A DNA stretch of 9,461 bases from Betaproteobacteria bacterium (GTDB lineage Bacteria; Pseudomonadota; Gammaproteobacteria; Burkholderiales; Ferrovaceae): positions 1 through 9,461 of the forward strand of contig JAGWPH010000061.1 in the NCBI GenBank assembly GCA_028870615.1, in the 5' to 3' direction. A program made the position numbers and the translations under genes. Shown piece by piece: positions 7,819-9,461 of this stretch. How positions within the stretch are numbered: position 1 is the first letter of the stretch; each line of letters starts with the position of its first letter. The notes under the pieces are model-generated. The model did not search any database. It saw nothing but the letters and a program-made list of their open reading frames with translations, and was not told where the DNA came from.

Positions 7819-7847
7819 ATTCAAAGAGTTATGCAATTCCCTGTCAA
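7819..7847 (-). promoter_or_regulatory. Candidate sigma70 promoter for rhlE-yggU
   Basis: The minus strand has a perfect -35, TTGACA (7847-7842), a 17-nt spacer and TTGAAT (7824-7819, 4/6). An alternative pair is TTGCAT (7836-7831) with TACAAT (7811-7806) at 19 nt. Either gives a leader of roughly 110-120 nt. Confidence 0.55.
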
Positions 7848-7854
7848 CGGTTTC

Positions 7855-7883
7855 GTGACTTGGAAGTTAATTGGCCTCATAAT
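7855..7883 (+). promoter_or_regulatory. Candidate sigma70 promoter for ssrA
   Basis: GTGACT (7855-7860, 4/6) and CATAAT (7878-7883, 5/6) are spaced 17 nt apart. The predicted start near 7890 leaves a short 5' extension of about 7 nt before the mature tmRNA end, consistent with RNase P processing. The -35 box is only 7 nt from the -35 box of the opposing rhlE promoter. Confidence 0.65.
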
Positions 7884-7988
7884 GACCTTCGATTCCGGGG
7901 GCGACCTGGCTTCGACGTGGGTTGCAAAGCAATGCAGGGCATACCGAGGGCCAGTGACCTCGTAAATCCATCTGGAAACCTTATAGTT

Positions 7989-8021
7989 GCCAACGACGAC
8001 AACTACGCCCTAGCCGCCTAA
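7989..8021 (+). other. tmRNA tag reading frame (ANDDNYALAA)
   Basis: Ten codons and a TAA encode ANDDNYALAA, which with the charged alanine gives AANDDNYALAA. It differs from the E. coli tag only by Asp for Glu at the fourth encoded residue. The terminal LAA is the ClpXP recognition end and the N-terminal part is the SspB-binding portion in E. coli. The resume codon is GCC, preceded by TATAGTT. Confidence 0.93.
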
Positions 8022-8234
8022 GGCTAGGCTCTGCACCGGCTCTTTCCTGGGCCGGAGCCTGGGAAACCAGGTGGCAGAGTCATTTACAGGAAATCGCAAG
8101 CACGGCGGGGCCACTTCGCCGGCAGCTAAAACCAAGGTGGCTCGCCCAGGCGCAGTTCGTCGGTTGACGGTGCCAAAGCTAAAACCAAATAGCCAGACTA
8201 AGTATGTAGAACTGCTTGTAGAGGACTGACGGAC

Positions 8235-8262
8235 GCGGGTTCGATTCCCGCCGCCTCCACCA
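8235..8262 (+). other. Probable attachment site (attL) at the 3' end of ssrA
   Basis: The T-arm and acceptor end of ssrA is a classic integration target for tyrosine recombinases, and an integrase gene of that type starts 229 nt downstream, pointing away from ssrA. The exact crossover cannot be fixed because the partner attR lies outside the window. The tmRNA 3' end is intact, so integration regenerates it. Confidence 0.65.
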
Positions 8263-8270
8263 CCAAACCA

Positions 8271-8301
8271 AAAGCCCATCCCTGAAAAGATGGGCTTTTT
8301 T
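8271..8301 (+). terminator. Intrinsic terminator of ssrA
   Basis: AAAGCCCATC (8271-8280) and GATGGGCTTT (8289-8298) form a 10-bp stem with an 8-nt loop, followed by further T residues to 8301 and another T-run at 8306-8310. It lies 9 nt after the tmRNA CCA. The minus strand also has a short T-tract after the stem, so weak bidirectional action is possible. Confidence 0.88.
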
Positions 8302-8356
8302 GTTGTTTTTACCACATAAAAACATTGAGTTACGCGTATACACCTACTCCGCGCAG

Positions 8357-8373
8357 GTTCGTCATAGTTCGTC
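8357..8373 (+). repeat. Tandem GTTCGTC repeat (10-bp period)
   Basis: GTTCGTC occurs at 8357-8363 and 8367-8373, one helical turn apart, between the ssrA terminator and the integrase gene. The spacing suggests a protein binding on one DNA face. A third copy lies inside ssrA (8155-8161), where it is probably incidental. Confidence 0.4.
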
Positions 8374-8397
8374 TTAGGCCGCCTCAAGCCGCCGATT

Positions 8398-8448
8398 CTG
8401 TGGGTAATAGATTGCGTTTTTGAGGGTAATTGGGTAGCCTGTGGGTAA
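8398..8448 (+). repeat. Cluster of GGGTA(A) direct repeats, candidate integrase arm sites
   Basis: CTGTGGGTAA occurs exactly twice (8398-8407 and 8439-8448). Between them are GGGTAAT (8424-8430) and GGGTA (8432-8436), so four copies of GGGTA lie within 47 nt. Short direct repeats between att and int are the usual layout of arm-type sites bound by the N-terminal domain of tyrosine integrases or by excisionase. Confidence 0.5.
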
Positions 8449-8472
8449 CGGCTTCCAGAATCCCACCCACAG
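8439..8472. repeat. Inverted repeat upstream of the integrase start
   Basis: CTGTGGGT (8439-8446) and ACCCACAG (8465-8472) are exact 8-bp inverted copies with an 18-nt spacer. The right half lies just before the integrase Shine-Dalgarno, so binding to it, or RNA folding, could regulate int. It reuses the same sequence as the direct repeats. Confidence 0.45.
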
Positions 8473-8490
8473 CCACGAGAGGACGCAGCC

Positions 8491-9461
8491 ATGGGAAAAC
8501 TCAGCGACAAGGCAATCCAGGCCGCCAAACCCAAGGAGAAGATGTACAAGATCAGTGACGGGGACGGGCTCGCCCTGATCGTTCAACCCACCGGAAAGAA
8601 GCTGTGGTGGCTTCGGTACCGTTTCGGCGGCAAGGAAAAAACATATTCTCTGGGTCCCTACCCTCTGATTGGACTCAAGGATGCCCGGGATCGCGCCTTT
8701 GAGGCGCGCAAGATGGTGGTGAATGATATTGACCCATCAAAAGCGAGGCAGGCATCTCGGGCCGCCCAGATTGAGACGGCCAAAGCTGCCACTGAAACCG
8801 TCGAGGCAATCAGCCGGGAATGGTTCCAGAAGTTCTCGCCCCAATGGGTGGAAAGCCATGCAGACAGGATTATCAGGCGTCTGGAACGAGATGTTTTCCC
8901 CTACATTGGAAAACAGGAAATCAAGTCGGTTACCCCTCTTCAGTTGCTTGAAGTTCTTCGCCGCGTCGAATCCAGGGGCGCGGTAGAAACCACGCATCGC
9001 GTTTTGCAAAACTGTGGGCAAGTCTGGCGTTATGCGGTAGCCACCGGAAGGGTTGAACGGGATATTTCAGGAGATCTCAAAGGAGCCATTCCGCCCACTA
9101 AAGTGAAAAACCTCGGAGCCGTGGTGGAACCTCAGGAAATTGGCGTACTGTTGCGCAACATTGATGAATACCACGGTTCGCCCATAGTCAAGGCAGCCCT
9201 GAAGCTGGCCCCATTGGTGTTCGTCCGTCCGGGTGAACTGCGTCGTGCAGAATGGGATGAATTCAACTTTGACCTTCAGGAATGGGTTATTCCCGAGGAA
9301 AAAATGAAGTCCGGGCGCGCGCACGTGGTTCCGCTTGCGAGTCAGGCTCTGGCGCTTATTGAAGAATTACGCCATTTGACCGGCGAAGGACAGTACCTTT
9401 TTCCTGCAGCGAATTCAAAGACCCGGCCATTGTCCAACATGGCATTGTTGAGCGCCATTCG
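8491..9461 (+). CDS. int: Tyrosine site-specific integrase, P4/DUF4102 type, 3' end outside window
   Basis: The frame is open from ATG 8491 to the window edge (323 complete codons; the family is about 400 aa). The N-terminus is an arm-type DNA-binding DUF4102 domain: MGKLSDKAIQAAKP, then ISDGDGLALIVQPTGKK and WWLRYRFGGKEKTYSLGPYP, followed by LKDARDRA (to about residue 70). A SAM-like core-binding domain covers about 105-190, and the catalytic domain begins near 215. The first catalytic arginine is R246 (FVRPGELR) and the catalytic lysine is K273 (EKMKSGR-HVVPL). The HxxR and tyrosine motifs fall beyond the edge. GAGAGGA (8477-8483) is a good Shine-Dalgarno 7 nt before the ATG. The position next to ssrA and the repeats indicate an integrative element (prophage, ICE or genomic island) extending rightward. 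Confidence 0.95.
   Translation, partial: MGKLSDKAIQAAKPKEKMYKISDGDGLALIVQPTGKKLWWLRYRFGGKEKTYSLGPYPLIGLKDARDRAFEARKMVVNDIDPSKARQASRAAQIETAKAATETVEAISREWFQKFSPQWVESHADRIIRRLERDVFPYIGKQEIKSVTPLQLLEVLRRVESRGAVETTHRVLQNCGQVWRYAVATGRVERDISGDLKGAIPPTKVKNLGAVVEPQEIGVLLRNIDEYHGSPIVKAALKLAPLVFVRPGELRRAEWDEFNFDLQEWVIPEEKMKSGRAHVVPLASQALALIEELRHLTGEGQYLFPAANSKTRPLSNMALLSAI

Larger units (their letters stand above)
7897..8262 (+). ncRNA. ssrA: Transfer-messenger RNA (tmRNA), one-piece
   Basis: tmRNA rescues ribosomes stalled on broken messages by acting first as alanyl-tRNA, then as mRNA for a degradation tag. The 5' end GGGGGCG (7897-7903) pairs with CGCCTCC (8252-8258) to give a 7-bp acceptor stem with the G3-U pair that AlaRS recognises; A8259 is the discriminator and CCA (8260-8262) is encoded. 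The T-arm has stem GCGGG/CCCGC (8235-8239 / 8247-8251) and loop TTCGATT. The tag frame runs from GCC at 7989 to TAA at 8019-8021, and the stop sits in the loop of a perfect hairpin CCTAGCC/GGCTAGG (8009-8028). The 366-nt length is typical. Transcription is rightward, with its own promoter and a terminator at 8271. The 3' end is also the apparent attachment site of an integrative element. Confidence 0.97.

Noticed and set aside
7537..7836. Minus-strand frame of 99 codons starting in the rhlE leader
   Set aside because: It overlaps rhlE in another frame, lacks a good ribosome binding site and becomes rhlE shadow.
8398..8448. Possible CRISPR-like array from the GGGTAA repeats
   Set aside because: Repeats are only 5-10 nt, irregularly spaced and too few; integrase arm sites are the simpler reading.
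8010..8549. Minus-strand 179-codon frame across the tmRNA end and integrase start
   Set aside because: It runs antisense through a structural RNA and a terminator, and its composition does not resemble a protein family.

Overview
The window is GC-rich, compactly packed chromosomal DNA of a proteobacterium, most likely beta or gamma. The evidence is the set of close E. coli-type orthologues (SfsA, YhhW-type pirin, GluQ-RS, GlcDEF, RhlE, YggU) and a one-piece ssrA gene with an encoded CCA end and an ANDDNYALAA tag. I cannot name the genus. Scattered AT-rich patches (about 1220-1290, 1665-1730, 2066-2135, 2490-2560) stand out from the GC-rich background.

Left part: a leftward pair, the pirin-like bicupin yhhW followed 6 nt later by sfsA (cut by the window edge), diverges from rightward gluQRS. 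GluQRS makes glutamyl-queuosine on tRNA(Asp). The shared 124-nt intergenic region holds overlapping promoter candidates for both directions. GluQRS converges on the leftward operon glcD-glcE-glcF with only 7 nt between the stop codons. That operon encodes the three-subunit glycolate oxidase (flavoprotein, FAD-binding subunit, iron-sulfur subunit). Its genes overlap or nearly touch, so they are probably translated from one message. No glcC regulator, glcB or transporter gene lies in the window.

Middle part: leftward rhlE (DEAD-box RNA helicase) and yggU (UPF0235) overlap by 4 nt and end at a strong intrinsic terminator just before glcD. RhlE has an inferred leader of about 120 nt with a perfect hairpin close to its ribosome binding site. 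Back to back with its promoter lies the promoter of ssrA (tmRNA, trans-translation rescue).

Right part: the 3' end of ssrA is followed by a terminator, a roughly 190-nt region with clustered short repeats, and a P4-type tyrosine integrase running off the window. This is the classic left boundary of an integrative element in the tmRNA gene. The core genes to its left are ordinary. Any novel cargo would lie beyond base 9461, and I see no undescribed system inside the window itself.
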